A stretch of 64,000 nt of DNA, taken from contig NZ_CP089291.1 in the NCBI RefSeq assembly GCF_022818495.1, positions 2,118,501 to 2,182,500 on the forward strand, given 5' to 3'. Shown in pieces: positions 1 through 7,795 of this stretch. The notes under the pieces are model-generated. The model did not search any database, was not told the DNA's origin, and saw only the letters and a program-made list of their open reading frames with translations. This stretch comes from Fodinisporobacter ferrooxydans. Its GTDB lineage: Bacteria; Bacillota; Bacilli; Tumebacillales; MYW30-H2. The number at the start of each line of letters is the position of its first letter. The stretch's first letter is position 1. The position numbers and the translations under genes were made by a program.

Positions 1-143
<143 letters not shown>

Positions 144-198
144 GGAGACTGTTATGAAATCAAGCATGCAACCGGGCATGTTCGAAGAGCTTTTGGTG

Positions 199-255
199 AT
201 CGTCAATAACAAAGCAGCCACGACCTGGCATCATGGCTGCTTTGTTATTGACGAT
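199..255 (+). terminator. Perfect 22-bp inverted repeat behind the thiolase gene
   Basis: Bases 199-220 and 234-255 are perfect reverse complements around a 13-base loop. The hairpin lies 55 bases past the thiolase stop. The bases after it (AGCTTTTCT) are only moderately T-rich, so it is a strong hairpin but a weak intrinsic terminator. It probably ends the upstream operon or protects its 3' end. Confidence 0.5.
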
Positions 256-368
256 AGCTTTTCTGTCTTCTATACTTGAAGAACTGACAAATATAAAACG
301 CTTGCAGTATTTTTCGTCATGCTTATGTAAATGCCACATATGAAGCGTAATAGGTTAATAAAGACTGT

Positions 369-384
369 AAATTACATGTAATTT
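369..384. promoter_or_regulatory. 16-bp perfect palindrome upstream of paaX
   Basis: AAATTACATGTAATTT reads the same on both strands and ends 39 bases before the chosen paaX start. A dyad at this distance suggests an operator, perhaps for autoregulation. It differs in sequence from the dyad at the paaA promoter, so binding by PaaX itself is only a guess. The rest of 280-408 is AT-rich and holds no gene I can support. Confidence 0.35.
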
Positions 385-423
385 GAATGATCAGGAAAAT
401 AGTGCGTATTGGAGCTGAATTTC

Positions 424-1272
424 ATGAAACCACAATCGATGCTCTTTACGATATATGGTGAGTATGTACGTCATTATGGCGGAGAGATTTGGGTAGGCAG
501 TTTGACCCGTTTGATGGGGGAATTCGGACTATCGGAACAGGCGGTGCGGGCAGCGATTTCACGAATGTTGAAACAAGGGTGGCTAGTTTCCAGAAAAGTA
601 GGAAATCGCGGGTATTACGCGATGTCTCCGCGTGGACAAAAGCGTTTGGATGAAGCGGCTGCCAGAATTTACAGACAGGATTCACAGGTATGGAATGGAA
701 CCTGGTGTATGGTCAGTTATAATATACCTGAAGAACGCAGACAGTTAAGGGATCAGTTGCGCAAAGAATTGTCCTGGATGGGGTTCGGCATGTTGTCTAC
801 GAGTACCTGGATCAGTCCGAACGATTTGGCTGATAGAGTCAGAGAAATAACGGTTACTTATGAAATAACCGATTATGTAGAAATTTTTAACTGCCAGCAT
901 CTGGGGTGGAGTCATCCTGGGGACTTGGTTGAGAAATGCTGGAACATAGATGAAATGAATCAGGCGTATCAAGAATTTATTGAAATTTATCGACCACAGT
1001 ATGAAGACATATTGCAGAAAATTCAAAATGGGCAGGAAATACCGGACAATTATTGCTTTGTCGAGAAAACAAAACTGGTTCACGAATATCGCAAATTTTT
1101 GTTTATCGACCCTGACTTTCCGAAGGAACTTTTGCCGGATGTTTGGCTGGCAGCCGATGCGGACCAGCTTTTTCAGGATTATTATACTCTGTTGAACCCT
1201 TGTGCCAATCGTTTCTTTGATTCTGTATACGAACCTTGTCCTCTTGTAGAAGCGAATGAAGTAAACTCCTGA
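424..1272 (+). CDS. paaX: PaaX-family transcriptional repressor of phenylacetate degradation
   Basis: A 282-residue protein with the three-part PaaX layout: N-terminal winged helix (about residues 1-75, with SEQAVRAAISRML as recognition region), central PaaX domain (about 90-170, NGTWCMVSYNIPE) and C-terminal domain with RKFLFIDPDFPKELLP. PaaX proteins bind phenylacetyl-CoA and release the paa promoters when it accumulates. The ORF is open from a TTG at 409, but the ATG at 424 is preferred because GGAG at 411-414 lies 9 bases upstream and the protein then starts MKPQSMLFT as in the family. It lies just upstream of paaABCD in the same direction, with its own weak terminator. Confidence 0.9.
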   Translation: MKPQSMLFTIYGEYVRHYGGEIWVGSLTRLMGEFGLSEQAVRAAISRMLKQGWLVSRKVGNRGYYAMSPRGQKRLDEAAARIYRQDSQVWNGTWCMVSYNIPEERRQLRDQLRKELSWMGFGMLSTSTWISPNDLADRVREITVTYEITDYVEIFNCQHLGWSHPGDLVEKCWNIDEMNQAYQEFIEIYRPQYEDILQKIQNGQEIPDNYCFVEKTKLVHEYRKFLFIDPDFPKELLPDVWLAADADQLFQDYYTLLNPCANRFFDSVYEPCPLVEANEVNS

Positions 1273-1305
1273 GGATCGATTTGTTTATCGTTTTGAATCC
1301 AAAAG

Positions 1306-1358
1306 GCTTCGCAAACTCCTTGTTTACGATAACAGGTGTGTTTGCCGGAGTCTTTTTT
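1306..1358 (+). terminator. Weak terminator after paaX
   Basis: GCAAAC (1311-1316) pairs with GTTTGC (1340-1345), extended by wobble pairs, and a run of six T follows at 1352-1357. The stem is imperfect, so some read-through is likely. Confidence 0.4.
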
Positions 1359-1367
1359 AATTTCTTA

Positions 1368-1415
1368 TTGCGAGTTATATAACGATATGATATTATAACG
1401 TTACAAAAACGTTAT
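1368..1415 (+). promoter_or_regulatory. paaA promoter with overlapping palindromic operator
   Basis: TTGCGA (1368-1373) and TATTAT (1391-1396) are separated by exactly 17 bases, a good SigA promoter. ATAACGTT (1395-1402) and AACGTTAT (1408-1415) form a perfect 8-bp inverted repeat with a 5-base spacer, covering the end of the -10 box and the expected transcription start. A repressor here would block the polymerase. PaaX, encoded just upstream, is the obvious candidate; a TetR-type PaaR elsewhere is an alternative. Confidence 0.65.
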
Positions 1416-1498
1416 ACTATAATTTATATAACATAATAAAATTTAAAAATGCAGATGAAGCATCGCTTGTAACGGGAAAATTGAGAGGAGGAAAACAA

Positions 1499-2467
1499 AT
1501 GATCGATCAAATGGAATTGCTTGACACAAAAGAGAGAGAAAAGTACGAGGAGTTTATGGAGAAAATTGAATCCAGACAAAAAATCGAAGCGGATGACTGG
1601 ATGCCGGATGATTATCGGAATCAATTGATCAAATTGATCGCAATGCACGGAATCAGTGAAATCATGGGGGCATTGCCGGAGAAGGAATGGGTGCCGAAAG
1701 CTCCTACGCTGCAGCGCAAATTGGCGATCATGGCCAAAGTTCAAGACGAGATGGGGCACGGTCAGCTGTTGTTGCGAGTCGCTGAAGATTTGCTGGCGCC
1801 ATTAGGGAAAACTCGTGAAGACTTAATCCTTGATTTGTTTAGCGGGAAGCTGAAGTTTCACAATGTATTTCATATGTCTGCACCAACATGGGCGGATGCC
1901 GGTGTCATCGGCTGGTTGGTGGATGGTGCAGCAATTATTACACAAACGATGTCATTGGACACATCCTATGCTCCTTATGCACGCGCTCTGCACAGGATTT
2001 GCCAAGAAGAGAAATTCCATGCACAGCACGGTGAGAGCATCATTTTAAGCCTTGCAGAGGGCACACCTGCGCAACGGCAAATGCTCCAGGAAGCGATCAA
2101 TCGTTGGTGGCCGGCGTTGCTTATGTTTTTTGGTCCGCCGGAAAATGGAACCATCTCCAGCAATCAAGAATTGAACATGAAGTACAAAATTCGCACCAAA
2201 ACGAATGAAGAATTGCGACAAATATTTTTTGACAAGTATGTCACCCGGATTTTCCATCTTGGTTTGACACTCCCGGATGAAACGGTTCACTACGATCAAG
2301 CAGAAAGCCGTTGGAACTATCGGCAGCCGGACTGGGAAGAGTTTAAACAAATCGTCAGGGGTAACGGACCGCGTTCTGCAGCAAGACTGCAGTTGAGAAA
2401 AATTTCATACGAAGATGCGCAATGGGTGCGTGATGCATTACTGGCGAATCAACGTAAGGCGATTTAA
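1499..2467 (+). CDS. paaA: Phenylacetyl-CoA 1,2-epoxidase, catalytic subunit PaaA
   Basis: A 322-residue ferritin-like di-iron oxygenase subunit. The iron ligands are visible in two E-x-x-H type motifs: VQDEMGHGQ near residue 83 and CQEEKFHAQH near residue 172. PaaA with PaaC (and PaaB, PaaE) converts phenylacetyl-CoA to the ring-1,2-epoxide using O2. The ORF extends upstream to a TTG at 1481, but that codon lies just before a perfect AGAGGAGG site (1484-1491), which points to the ATG at 1499. It is the first gene of the paaABCD operon, directly behind the promoter at 1368. Confidence 0.95.
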   Translation: MIDQMELLDTKEREKYEEFMEKIESRQKIEADDWMPDDYRNQLIKLIAMHGISEIMGALPEKEWVPKAPTLQRKLAIMAKVQDEMGHGQLLLRVAEDLLAPLGKTREDLILDLFSGKLKFHNVFHMSAPTWADAGVIGWLVDGAAIITQTMSLDTSYAPYARALHRICQEEKFHAQHGESIILSLAEGTPAQRQMLQEAINRWWPALLMFFGPPENGTISSNQELNMKYKIRTKTNEELRQIFFDKYVTRIFHLGLTLPDETVHYDQAESRWNYRQPDWEEFKQIVRGNGPRSAARLQLRKISYEDAQWVRDALLANQRKAI

Positions 2468-2484
2468 GGCGAGGGGGTTAGAGA

Positions 2485-2823
2485 ATGAACGGGCAAGAAC
2501 AAGAAAAGCAAGTATTTGATATTTATGAGGTATTTAGTCAAAAGACGTTCAAATCAAGTTTTGAACACCAGTTCAGTTTATTGGCCCCGAATCATGAGGT
2601 CGCAATGGCGATGGCGCGAGAAAACTTTTTGCGACGGGAACCTTGCGTGAATATGTGGGTCGTAAAAAGAGAGGATATCTACGTATTGCCCCCGGAAGAA
2701 CGAAAATATTTAGACAAGCTGGATAACAAGGAGTATCGGGAAACAAAAGGATACGGATATCTGGCGGCAAAATGGAAGTTTTATCGGGAGCAATTTGAAA
2801 GCGAATACAAGCGGACGGAATGA
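2485..2823 (+). CDS. paaB: Phenylacetyl-CoA epoxidase subunit PaaB
   Basis: A 112-residue protein typical of PaaB, with FDIYEVFSQKTFKSSFEHQF at the N-terminus and VNMWVVKREDIYVLPPEE in the centre. PaaB is non-catalytic and bridges PaaAC heterodimers in the epoxidase complex. It starts 17 bases after paaA with a GCGAGGGGG-like ribosome-binding site, and its stop lies 13 bases before the paaC start, so the two are likely translated together. Confidence 0.93.
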   Translation: MNGQEQEKQVFDIYEVFSQKTFKSSFEHQFSLLAPNHEVAMAMARENFLRREPCVNMWVVKREDIYVLPPEERKYLDKLDNKEYRETKGYGYLAAKWKFYREQFESEYKRTE

Positions 2824-2836
2824 GGGATATGCAGAC

Positions 2837-3670
2837 ATGGCAAATATCAGACAATTTGAGAATGCGGTAGAGGCTAAAAAAGATCAGGAGTACTTGGAAG
2901 CGTTAAACGAATTATTGTTTCAATTGGCGGATGACGATTTTATTTTGGCGTATCGAGGTTCGGAATGGTTGGGACTTGCTCCGCATATCGAAGAAGACGT
3001 GGCTTTTTCATCCATGTCGCAAGATACGATGGGGCATGCGGTGATGTTTTACGGCATGTTGGAACAATTAGGAGCAGGCAAGGCTGACGATCTTTCACAG
3101 CTCCGATCCGCGACAGATTTTCGCAACGCCGTACTGGTAGAGCGTAAAAACGGAACGGGGCATTACATGGAGGAACCGCACTATGATTGGGCATATGCGA
3201 TCGTACGTTGGTTTTTCTACGGATTATTTAAACAAGTACGGCTCGAATCCCTGACCCATTCTTCGTACTTGCCATTGGTTCAGGTTTCAAAGAAAATTCT
3301 GACAGAACATCGATACCATTTGTATCATTTGCAAGTTTGGATGAACCAATTGGCGAACAGCACAGCGGAAGCGCGTAAACGCTTATCAATTGCCATAGAA
3401 AAAGTATGGGCTGATGTGGGTGGCGTATTTCTGCTTGGTCCAAAAGCCTCTGAAATTGTTGGATTTGGATTGCTTGAAGGGGAAGATTTGTTGACACAAC
3501 GTTGGATTGAGCGGGCAAAAAAAGCTTTTGATGACTACAAAATATCATGGATTGGCAAGCCTGACGTGTCGGAATGGAATGGCCGCAATGGACAGCATTC
3601 GGCGGAGCTTGCCGAGGCGGTTGCCACATTATCCGAGGTATATCGTCTGGATCCTACAGCCGGATGGTAA
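2837..3670 (+). CDS. paaC: Phenylacetyl-CoA epoxidase subunit PaaC
   Basis: A 277-residue ferritin-like structural partner of PaaA. It has the helical-bundle pattern of the family (LADDDFILAYRGSEWLGLAP, SQDTMGHA, LTEHRYH) but fewer metal ligands, as expected of the non-catalytic subunit. The ORF is open from 2795, inside paaB; the ATG at 2837 is chosen because GAGGG (2822-2826) lies 10 bases upstream and the family starts near here. It lies 13 bases after paaB and 14 bases before paaD. Confidence 0.93.
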   Translation: MANIRQFENAVEAKKDQEYLEALNELLFQLADDDFILAYRGSEWLGLAPHIEEDVAFSSMSQDTMGHAVMFYGMLEQLGAGKADDLSQLRSATDFRNAVLVERKNGTGHYMEEPHYDWAYAIVRWFFYGLFKQVRLESLTHSSYLPLVQVSKKILTEHRYHLYHLQVWMNQLANSTAEARKRLSIAIEKVWADVGGVFLLGPKASEIVGFGLLEGEDLLTQRWIERAKKAFDDYKISWIGKPDVSEWNGRNGQHSAELAEAVATLSEVYRLDPTAGW

Positions 3671-3684
3671 AGGAGGGAATCCAA

Positions 3685-4197
3685 ATGGCGGAACAGTATA
3701 TGGAAGCATCTACACAAACGGAAACATCGATACAAACGGCAATCTGGGAATGCCTACAGGAAGTGAAAGATCCTGAAATACCCGCCATCAGTATGGTGGA
3801 AATGGGGATGATCGGCAATGTCCGGAATGAAGATGGTGTTGTCACAATCGATGTATTGCCCACCTTCGTAGGATGTCCGGCTTTGCAAATCATAAAAAAC
3901 AACATTGCTGAAAAAGTGAAAACCGTAAATGGCGTCAGAGAAGTCCGTGTCAACTTTGTGTTTGAACCGGCATGGTCATCCGATCGAATCAGCGATGAGG
4001 GACGGGAAAAGTTAAAACAGTTTGGAATCGCCGCACCACCACGGAATCATCATTTCTGCGGCAAGTGGGAAGTAAAATGTCCCTATTGCGGATCACCTTA
4101 TACAAAAATGGAAAATCTGTTTGGGCCCACGGCATGCCGCAGCATTTTATATTGCAATGAATGCAAAAATCCTTTTGAGGCTATGAAACCAGTATAG
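3685..4197 (+). CDS. paaD: PaaD, MIP18-type metal-cluster assembly protein of the epoxidase
   Basis: A 170-residue protein. Residues 15-95 form the MIP18/DUF59 domain (LQEVKDPEIPAISMVEMGMI, then VLPTFVGCPALQ with the conserved Cys). The C-terminus is a zinc-ribbon-like segment with two CxxC pairs (CPYCG and CNEC). PaaD is needed for maturation of the epoxidase complex. The start at 3685 follows AAAGGAGGG at 3669-3677; the ORF is open much further upstream within paaC, but that part is unlikely to be translated. The expected next gene, paaE (ferredoxin reductase), is absent; an aldehyde dehydrogenase follows instead. Confidence 0.92.
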   Translation: MAEQYMEASTQTETSIQTAIWECLQEVKDPEIPAISMVEMGMIGNVRNEDGVVTIDVLPTFVGCPALQIIKNNIAEKVKTVNGVREVRVNFVFEPAWSSDRISDEGREKLKQFGIAAPPRNHHFCGKWEVKCPYCGSPYTKMENLFGPTACRSILYCNECKNPFEAMKPV

Positions 4198-4276
4198 TGC
4201 GTTGCACAAAGATACACACAATACGGATTGGCATATGGGTCGGGGAAACACTATTTCATAAGGGGAGCTAACAAAT

Positions 4277-5716
4277 ATGGATGCAAAAATGATGTTTATT
4301 GACGGACAATGGGTAGCAGCGGTAAGCGGAGAAACGCTGGAAGTAATCAATCCTGCCACTTCCGAGCAGGTTGGTGTGGTCAGTTTCGGTGATGGAAGAG
4401 ATGCAGCGAAGGCCATTGATGCCGCACATCAAGCGTTTCGAACATGGTCAAAAGCAACTGCCAGAGAACGTTCCAAGTATCTGTACAATCTTTATGAGTT
4501 GGTGCGACAGGATCGCGACAATTTAGCGGGAATCATCTCGGCTGAAATGGGAAAACCGCTGCGTGAAGCAAAAGGTGAAGTATTAGGGGCAGCAGATAAT
4601 TTCATGTGGTATGCAGAAGAGGCGAAACGGGTGTATGGTGAAACAATACCATCTTCCCTTCCGAATAAACGGATCATGGTCATTCACCAACCGGTTGGCG
4701 TCGTGGCCGCGATTACCCCATGGAATTTCCCGGTAAATATGGTGGCGCGCAAGATTGCACCCGCTTTGGCGGCAGGTTGTACCGTTGTGTTGAAACCGGC
4801 TGAAAGTACTCCTTTAAGCGCGATCCGGTTGTTTGAGCTGATTGAACAAGCCGGTTTTCCGAAAGGAGTTGTCAATCTTGTCATCGGACATCCGGAATCT
4901 GTAGGGCAAGAATTTATGGAAAATACGAAAGTGCGCAAAATTGCATTTACCGGATCGACTCGTGTCGGAAAATTGCTCATGGAAGGTGCGGCAAAACATG
5001 TGAAACGAGTGAGCATGGAATTGGGTGGTCATGCTCCATTCATCATTTTTGACGATGCAAATTTAGATGCTGCCGTAGAGGGTTTATTTGAAAGCAAGTA
5101 TCGTACATCCGGTCAAATGTGTATTTGTACCAATCGTCTTTATGTACATGAATCTGTTCTGGATTCCTGCACCGAAAAATTAGTGGAGCGTTTAAAACGG
5201 TCAAAGATTGGGGACGGCAGAAACAAGGATACGGAGATTGGACCGCTTGTAAATGAAAAAGGTCTCAGTAAAGTTTTGGATCATATTCAAGATGCCAAAG
5301 ACAAAGGCGGATACATTGTTTATGGCGGCAACCGCTTAACCGAAGGGGAATACGCAAACGGTTTTTATGTGGAACCCACGGTTATTGTCAATATTACAAA
5401 TGAAATGAAGATATATAATGAAGAAACCTTCGGACCGGTAGTTCCGATCATTCCATTTAAAGATGAAGATGAAGTAATCGAGTTGGCCAATGACTCGAAT
5501 TATGGCTTGGCTGCTTATGTGTATACTCAGAACAATAGTCGTTGTTTCCGAATGGCGGAATCCTTGGAATACGGGATTGTCGGAATCAATGACGGCGCAC
5601 CTACGCAAACACAAGCTCCGTTTGGCGGATTTAAAGAAAGTGGAATTGGCCGTGAGGGCGGGTATTACGCAATGGAAGGATTTCTTGAGACAAAATTTGT
5701 TTCCTTTGGCGTTTAA
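4277..5716 (+). CDS. NAD(P)-dependent aldehyde dehydrogenase, succinate-semialdehyde type
   Basis: A 479-residue full-length aldehyde dehydrogenase. Visible motifs: ITPWNFPVNMVARK (cofactor fold), FTGSTRVGK, MELGGHAPF with general base Glu248, GQMCICTNR with nucleophile Cys282, and the C-terminal PFGGFKESGIGREGG. The overall pattern is closest to the succinate-semialdehyde (GabD-like) branch. Its position directly after paaABCD suggests a role in phenylacetate or phenylacetaldehyde metabolism, but the substrate is not decided by the sequence. It is not the bifunctional PaaZ, as there is no hydratase domain. The AAGGGGAG site ends about 9 bases before the ATG. It lies 79 bases after paaD, probably in the same operon. 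Confidence 0.9.
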   Translation: MDAKMMFIDGQWVAAVSGETLEVINPATSEQVGVVSFGDGRDAAKAIDAAHQAFRTWSKATARERSKYLYNLYELVRQDRDNLAGIISAEMGKPLREAKGEVLGAADNFMWYAEEAKRVYGETIPSSLPNKRIMVIHQPVGVVAAITPWNFPVNMVARKIAPALAAGCTVVLKPAESTPLSAIRLFELIEQAGFPKGVVNLVIGHPESVGQEFMENTKVRKIAFTGSTRVGKLLMEGAAKHVKRVSMELGGHAPFIIFDDANLDAAVEGLFESKYRTSGQMCICTNRLYVHESVLDSCTEKLVERLKRSKIGDGRNKDTEIGPLVNEKGLSKVLDHIQDAKDKGGYIVYGGNRLTEGEYANGFYVEPTVIVNITNEMKIYNEETFGPVVPIIPFKDEDEVIELANDSNYGLAAYVYTQNNSRCFRMAESLEYGIVGINDGAPTQTQAPFGGFKESGIGREGGYYAMEGFLETKFVSFGV

Positions 5717-5760
5717 AAGATTTGCGTGCAATTGAGTAAACGTAAAAATGATGTATAGTC

Positions 5761-5788
5761 TTGACTTATGTTATTTTTATGTTAGAAT
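5761..5788 (+). promoter_or_regulatory. Candidate promoter upstream of tRNA-Ala
   Basis: TTGACT (5761-5766) and TAGAAT (5783-5788) are 16 bases apart. The promoter lies after the aldehyde dehydrogenase and about 260 bases before the tRNA; a hairpin (GGAGGCAC with GTGTCTCC near 5842-5864) follows it. Confidence 0.5.
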
Positions 5789-5918
5789 TTATTACATAAA
5801 CAGTGCATAAATCCTGCTGTTTATAGATGTATTCCCAAAATGGAGGCACGTGAAAGTGTGTCTCCCCCCCGAAATTTATTAATATGTAATATTATATTAC
5901 GCAAAGGGGTGTTTATCG

Positions 5919-6059
5919 ATGGAATGGTTAGATCATTTGTTTGGTGATAAAACTGTAGTGGTGATCGATGATGGGAAAAGTGAGATTCATTCGAAATCTT
6001 CGAAATCTGTGTTGAGATCCTTGCCTCCTTATGATAAGATACGAAAGACGGGGATATAG
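5919..6059 (+). CDS. Possible 46-residue protein running into the tRNA gene
   Basis: A short frame from ATG 5919 to TAG 6059 with AAGGGG about 9 bases upstream. The product begins MEWLDHLFGDKTVVVIDDGK and is unrecognised; no signal peptide or membrane segment is visible. Its last ten bases lie inside tRNA-Ala, so the stop codon is supplied by the tRNA D-stem region. It could be a real small protein or chance; nothing beyond the ribosome-binding site supports it. Confidence 0.3.
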   Translation: MEWLDHLFGDKTVVVIDDGKSEIHSKSSKSVLRSLPPYDKIRKTGI

Positions 6060-6122
6060 CTCAGCTGGGAGAGCGTTGCACTGGCAGTGCAAAGGTCGGC
6101 GGTTCGAGCCCGCTTATCTCCA
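6050..6122 (+). tRNA. tRNA-Ala (anticodon GGC)
   Basis: A 73-base cloverleaf. Acceptor GGGGATA (6050-6056) pairs with TATCTCC (6115-6121), D-arm GCTC/GAGC, anticodon stem TTGCA/TGCAA around loop CTGGCAG (anticodon GGC), T-arm GGCGG TTCGAGC CCGCT, and discriminator A6122. The CCA end is not encoded. It reads GCC/GCT alanine codons and stands alone here, not in an rRNA operon. Confidence 0.95.
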
Positions 6123-6198
6123 CTTCCCAATTTTTTGACGAAAAAGCGTTTTTTGATAAATGAGCGTTTGATGTATAGCGCGATACACGATGGGAAGG

Positions 6199-6251
6199 AT
6201 AGTCAATGAATGCTTACAGATTAGATGTAGGGATTCATTGACTATTTTTTG
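6199..6251 (+). terminator. Intrinsic terminator after tRNA-Ala
   Basis: ATAGTCAATGAAT (6199-6211) pairs perfectly with ATTCATTGACTAT (6233-6245), 13 bp, followed by TTTTTG. The T-run is on the plus strand, so it ends the tRNA transcript; the convergent ABC operon ends 18 bases beyond it. Confidence 0.85.
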
Positions 6252-6268
6252 TTGTTTGGGTATTCCAA

Positions 6269-6991
6269 TTATAAAATCTTGCTAAGAAACGCCTTTGTCC
6301 GTTCTTCTCTTGTGTTGCTGAAGATTTGCTCAGGGGTACCTTCTTCCACTACATATCCCTGATCCATAAAGAGAATGCGGTCGCCGACTTCCCGTGCGAA
6401 TCCCATTTCGTGTGTAACCACACACATGGTCATTCCCTCTTTTGCCAAATCTTTCATGACCTGAAGAACTTCCCCGACCATTTCCGGATCCAGTGCGGAG
6501 GTAGGCTCGTCAAATAACATGACTTCCGGTTTCATGGCAAGGGCGCGGGCGATCGCTACACGCTGTTGTTGACCGCCAGACAGCTGATCCGGGTAGCTGG
6601 CAGCTTTATCGGCAAGTCCCACCTTTTTTAAAAGGGAATGAGCCAATTGCTCACTTTCTTCTTTTTGCATTTTTAATACTTTTCTTGGACCAATTGTGAT
6701 GTTTTCCAATACAGTTAAATGATGAAACAGATTAAAACGCTGAAATACCATGCCAACTCGCTGCCGCAATTTTGTAATGTCTGTTTTGGGATTGGTTAAT
6801 TCCATGCCGACAATTGTAATCGAGCCGCCGCTAACCGTTTCCAGACCGTTCAGACAGCGTAAAAATGTACTTTTTCCACTGCCGGACGGTCCGATCACTA
6901 CAACGACTTCATTTTTTTCGATATGTGCGTTGATATCTTTTAATACTTCATGATGGCCAAAGGATTTTGTCAGATTTTTAACGGCGATCAA
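6269..6991 (-). CDS. Polar amino-acid ABC transporter, ATP-binding protein (GlnQ-like)
   Basis: A 240-residue ATPase of the PAAT family. Motifs in order: GPSGSGKST (Walker A), Q-loop [29 protein letters not shown] (signature), [12 protein letters not shown] (Walker B) and THEMGF (H-loop). The frame is open to 7021, but a TTG at 6989-6991 (protein then begins with an Ile-Ala-Val-Lys-Asn segment as in GlnQ) lies behind AAAGGAG, and I take it as the start. It overlaps the permease gene by 14 bases, so translation is probably coupled. Energises uptake at the inner face of the membrane. Confidence 0.93.
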   Translation of the reverse strand: MIAVKNLTKSFGHHEVLKDINAHIEKNEVVVVIGPSGSGKSTFLRCLNGLETVSGGSITIVGMELTNPKTDITKLRQRVGMVFQRFNLFHHLTVLENITIGPRKVLKMQKEESEQLAHSLLKKVGLADKAASYPDQLSGGQQQRVAIARALAMKPEVMLFDEPTSALDPEMVGEVLQVMKDLAKEGMTMCVVTHEMGFAREVGDRILFMDQGYVVEEGTPEQIFSNTREERTKAFLSKIL

Positions 6992-7652
6992 TTTGCAATC
7001 TCCTTTCCAAATAAGCAGCAAAACGAGTCAGTGCGAAGATCAGGATAAAGTAAAGAATTGCAACGCCTGCCCAGATCTGGAAAGCCTGGAATGTTTGTGC
7101 GATAATAATTTCACCGGCGTAAATCAATTCCGCGACAGAAATGACAGAGAGCAGGGAAGTATCCTTGATTGTTTGCGCAAATTGATTGACGAGCGGCGGG
7201 ATCATTCGTTTAAATGCTTGCGGCAGGATAATGTAAAACATCGTTTGAAAACCATTCATTCCGATACTTTGGGCAGCTTCTTTTTGACCGCGGTCGATGG
7301 ATAATATACCGGCACGTATAATTTCGGTAATATAAGCACCTTCATTAAAAGCAAGCGCACAAGTTGCCGCAACAAGCAAATATCCCTCTCCGAACCATTT
7401 GTGCAATGGCAATACTAATGGCAAACCGGAGTAGATAAACAAAATTTGTACAAGCAAAGGCGTTCCGCGAAATATCTCCACATAGATATTACTGATAAGA
7501 CGTAGGATTCGAAGGCTCGATAGTTTCATAAATGCAGCGATCAATCCGATTACGGAAGCAAATAAAACACCCAAAATCGAATATTGGATGGTAAATACCA
7601 AGCCATGAAGCAGTTGTGGCATGGCATCGAAAATAATTTTTAAATTTTCCAT
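6978..7652 (-). CDS. Polar amino-acid ABC transporter, permease (GlnP-like)
   Basis: A 224-residue membrane protein with about five transmembrane helices and the HisM/GlnP signature ([20 protein letters not shown] in the first third and [20 protein letters not shown], the EAA loop that contacts the ATPase). It is the second gene of the minus-strand operon (binding protein, permease, ATPase). Substrate class is a polar or charged amino acid; the exact one cannot be read. An RNA hairpin at 7692-7719 separates it from the binding-protein gene. Confidence 0.93.
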   Translation of the reverse strand: MENLKIIFDAMPQLLHGLVFTIQYSILGVLFASVIGLIAAFMKLSSLRILRLISNIYVEIFRGTPLLVQILFIYSGLPLVLPLHKWFGEGYLLVAATCALAFNEGAYITEIIRAGILSIDRGQKEAAQSIGMNGFQTMFYIILPQAFKRMIPPLVNQFAQTIKDTSLLSVISVAELIYAGEIIIAQTFQAFQIWAGVAILYFILIFALTRFAAYLERRLQIDRR

Positions 7653-7683
7653 AAACGTACTCCTTTTTGCACATCATATATCA

Positions 7684-7719
7684 GAAAAAATGGCGTAGGT
7701 AAAAAATCTACGCTACGCC
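7684..7719 (-). terminator. Attenuating hairpin between binding-protein and permease genes
   Basis: On the minus strand GGCGTAG pairs with CTACGCC (plus-strand 7713-7719 and 7692-7698), followed by ATTTTTTC. Its position inside the operon suggests partial termination so that the binding protein is made in excess of the membrane parts, a common arrangement for ABC importers. Confidence 0.6.
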
Positions 7720-7795
7720 GTTTTCTTTTTTAAACTTGGGATATACCGATCAATGGATTGATCGTATTTTGTTCGTTTTTTGATTGTTTGATTCA

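Noticed and set aside
154..279. 42-codon frame from ATG 154 behind AAGGAG
   Set aside because: It consists largely of the two arms of the 22-bp inverted repeat, so coding is unlikely.
1424..1759. Minus-strand frame over the paaA promoter and 5' end
   Set aside because: Shadow of paaA in another frame; no start signals.
5841..5980. Alternative short ORF starting at ATGGAGGCACG upstream of the tRNA
   Set aside because: No ribosome-binding site; the start lies in a hairpin and the translation resembles nothing.
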